Shown here piece after piece: positions 62,219 to 64,000 of a stretch of DNA of 64,000 bases. Position numbers and translations under genes: made by a program. Source of the stretch: Daucus carota subsp. sativus. Its lineage: Eukaryota; Streptophyta; Magnoliopsida; Apiales; Apiaceae. A model generated the notes under the pieces. That model was given only the letters and a program-made list of their open reading frames with translations, was not told the DNA's origin and did not search any database. Each line of letters opens with the position of its first letter. Positions within the stretch are counted from its first letter, which is position 1. Location of the stretch: the NCBI RefSeq assembly GCF_001625215.2, contig NC_030384.2, forward strand, positions 25,470,527 to 25,534,526. Reading direction: 5' to 3'.

Positions 62219-62709
62219 TAGGGGTGTAAACAAATCAAACGGTTCGTGAGCTATTCGAGCTCGGCTCGTAAAATATTCGAATTTGATTCGGTAATAATCG
62301 AGCCGAGCTCGAACTCGAGCTATTTGGATGTTTTACCGAGCCGAGCTCGAGCTTCAAATTACTCGGCTCGTAAGGTTCGCGAGCCTTATCGAGCCTCTAT
62401 TATTTTTTAATTTTTTTATTATTAATAATTTTTTTACAAATATATTTAATATTTTATTTATAATTTATATATTTAATCGAATCGAACTCGAGTCGAACCG
62501 ATCATATTTCGAGTTTTTGTCAATATTTGGTGACTCGATTCGAGCTTTCGAGCCGAACTCGAGCCTATTGAACTATTTACGAGCCGAGCTTCGAGCTTGA
62601 TATTAAAGGCTCGGTCGAACTCGAACCCGAGCTCGAGCCCCGAATTTTTCAGTCGAGCTCGAGCCGAGCCTGGCAGTGTTCGACTCGGCTCGGTTCGATT
62701 ACACCCCTA
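62219..62709. mobile_element. hAT-type MITE with perfect 8-bp target duplication
   Basis: Termini are TAGGGGTGTAAAC on the left and GATTACACCCCTA on the right. The octamer ATTGTGGT flanks both sides (62211-62218 and 62710-62717). Both arms are full of gctcgagctcg-type repeats and can fold back. It is related in style to the element at 6074-6801, which carries cggttcgg repeats instead. Confidence 0.92.
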
Positions 62710-62717
62710 ATTGTGGT

Positions 62718-63400
62718 CATGGTTTGAGTATATTTCTTTTGTTGCCCACGTACACCAAAAACTATATAAGAGAAAAACAAGATGGATTTCCCATATACAA
62801 ACTGAAACTTCATAAAATAAAATAAAAGGGTATAGTCTAACTGTGCTTGCTGGCAAGGAATTACTCCTACAAGCATCAGACCAACAACCTACCAATCCTG
62901 CAATTTTTCTTTGATAAAACCGAAGACTGCTGATTTATTTCTGCTGATCATGTTGGGAAGTCCCAAGTAAAAACTACTGCTTCTTTGAATCTTAATTGCT
63001 GACGCAACTCCTGCTTCGCATGGGGAGTAGTATCTCGACTGAAGAATACCGGATAGTAAAAATTATTTTTTTAGAATGGTTTTTTTGTGAATAAATATTT
63101 TAGTTATATATTTTTATTTGGAAAAAAAAAATTTAGATAATAATATTTTTAACTATCTAGTAAATATATTTAAAAGTGTGTCCAAAGTCAAAGCGTTAAG
63201 TAAAAAAAACAGAGGGAATAATATTTCTAATATGTGTGAAATATGTGTGAAATTTGTAAGAAGACTGTTAAAATAGGAAGGAAGGAGTATTTTTTTCGAA
63301 ACATAAAAGTCAAAGGAAGCAATAAAATTAAAAGGGCTGCAACATTCACTAACATTGTTTGTTGTTTGTCCCAGCTCCATCTATAATCAGCATCTTATCA
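62718..63400. other. AT-rich spacer
   Basis: No gene recognised. Open stretches on the minus strand at 62649-62895 and 63153-63380 lack any family signal. Confidence 0.35.
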
Positions 63401-63401
63401 C

Positions 63402-63640
63402 TAGGGGTAGTAAACAAATCAGGTCCGGCGAATTTTATTGAATTCGAATTTGAGTTAAATTTGTTTTTTCAAGTCTAGTCAAATTTTATAATCTTATCGA
63501 TCTTTTTTTATGGTTGGAACTTCGTTGACGATGAAGTTGAGTTTGAATTATTAATGAACCGAATCGAGTTGATATCAGATCGATAAATTTTATAACTTTT
63601 TTCTAATTTCATTTTTTGACTTTGCTTAAATACTAAATAG
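63402..63640. mobile_element. Possible hAT-type MITE left end
   Basis: The stretch ctaggggtagtaaacaaatc resembles the left terminus of the element at 62219. A matching right terminus was not identified, so it may be truncated. Confidence 0.35.
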
Positions 63641-64000
63641 TTGTTTGCACAAAATCACGCAAGCGTACGTGGTCACAAAGTAGTAGAGAATCAAATTCAG
63701 TTTGTTCCCACAGAGACTGGTGTATCAAGTAATATGCACTTATGCAACAATGCATGACTATTATTCAATGCTCGGACAAATACAAGTTGGTTGGTTTTTA
63801 TCTAACTTACTAATTAAACTCGAATTATTGAAACTGAGAATTATAACTAAGTGATTAAACTGGATTACTTATGAGAATAAAATATGGGATTCTAGCTTCA
63901 CTATATACTTCCTTCAGAGTTATACCTTTATCGATATGTGATGGTTGAGAATTAATCAGATAACACGAAACTGATACACGCTATCTTTCAATATACGTGT
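63641..64000. mobile_element. Probable LTR-retroelement-derived sequence at the window end
   Basis: The stretch with cacgcaagcgtacgtggtc and ttcccacagagactgg resembles a sequence type common in plant LTR retrotransposons. No coding part is visible before the window ends. Confidence 0.35.

Noticed and set aside
62328..62600. 90-codon open frame rich in Glu/Leu/Arg
   Set aside because: It lies wholly within the hAT-type MITE and reads its gctcgagc repeats.

Overview
This is nuclear DNA from a plant, most likely a dicot. It is AT-rich, with small spliced genes in a large amount of transposon-derived sequence. The superfamilies seen are Stowaway, PIF/Harbinger, hAT, Helitron, Ty3/gypsy and a tRNA-derived SINE. 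The gene families (plant GH10 xylanase with CBM22, GARP/G2-like factor, PGG-domain protein, eIF3g, RPAC2, SKI2) fit an angiosperm. The species cannot be fixed from the sequence. I saw no rRNA, tRNA, CRISPR, bacterial or viral genes.

The dominant feature is a head-to-tail tandem duplication of about 20.34 kb: copy 1 at about 131-20475, copy 2 at about 20476-40803. The copies look the same base for base except for one-base homopolymer changes and (TA)n lengths. This is either a very recent duplication or an assembly artefact. Each copy holds, in order: the last two exons of a SKI2-like RNA helicase (+); remnants of an unrecognised gene; a complete three-exon RPAC2/AC19 gene (RNA polymerase I/III subunit, -); a nested hAT-like element pair; a complete six-exon GH10 xylanase gene with a CBM22-like region and signal peptide (-); a Helitron 3' end; a Ty3/gypsy wreck; a decayed GARP transcription-factor copy (-); and two MITE-like elements set into (TA)n microsatellites. 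The right breakpoint of the duplication lies in the last (TA)n tract.

From 40804 to about 46710 lies an older, diverged paralogue of the unit at 13830-17790. Here the GARP gene has an intact DNA-binding domain over three exons, and the unit carries a private 2.2-kb insertion and a Harbinger-type MITE. From 46.7 to 59.3 kb is a transposon-rich zone: two related Helitrons with RPA-like OB-fold gene pieces (47081 onward; 57279-59247, the latter inserted into a Stowaway element), a SINE with target duplications, a PGG-domain gene with 51-bp repeats and a frameshift, a CACTA-like end, and a head-to-tail cluster of minus-strand Helitron termini (53.6-56.8 kb).

The right end holds a clean two-exon eIF3g gene (59574-61653, +) with telo-box and GGCCCA promoter elements. 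A hAT-type MITE with a perfect 8-bp target duplication follows, then retroelement-like sequence to the window end. The genes do not form a pathway. The organising theme is repeated duplication at two ages plus nested transposition.
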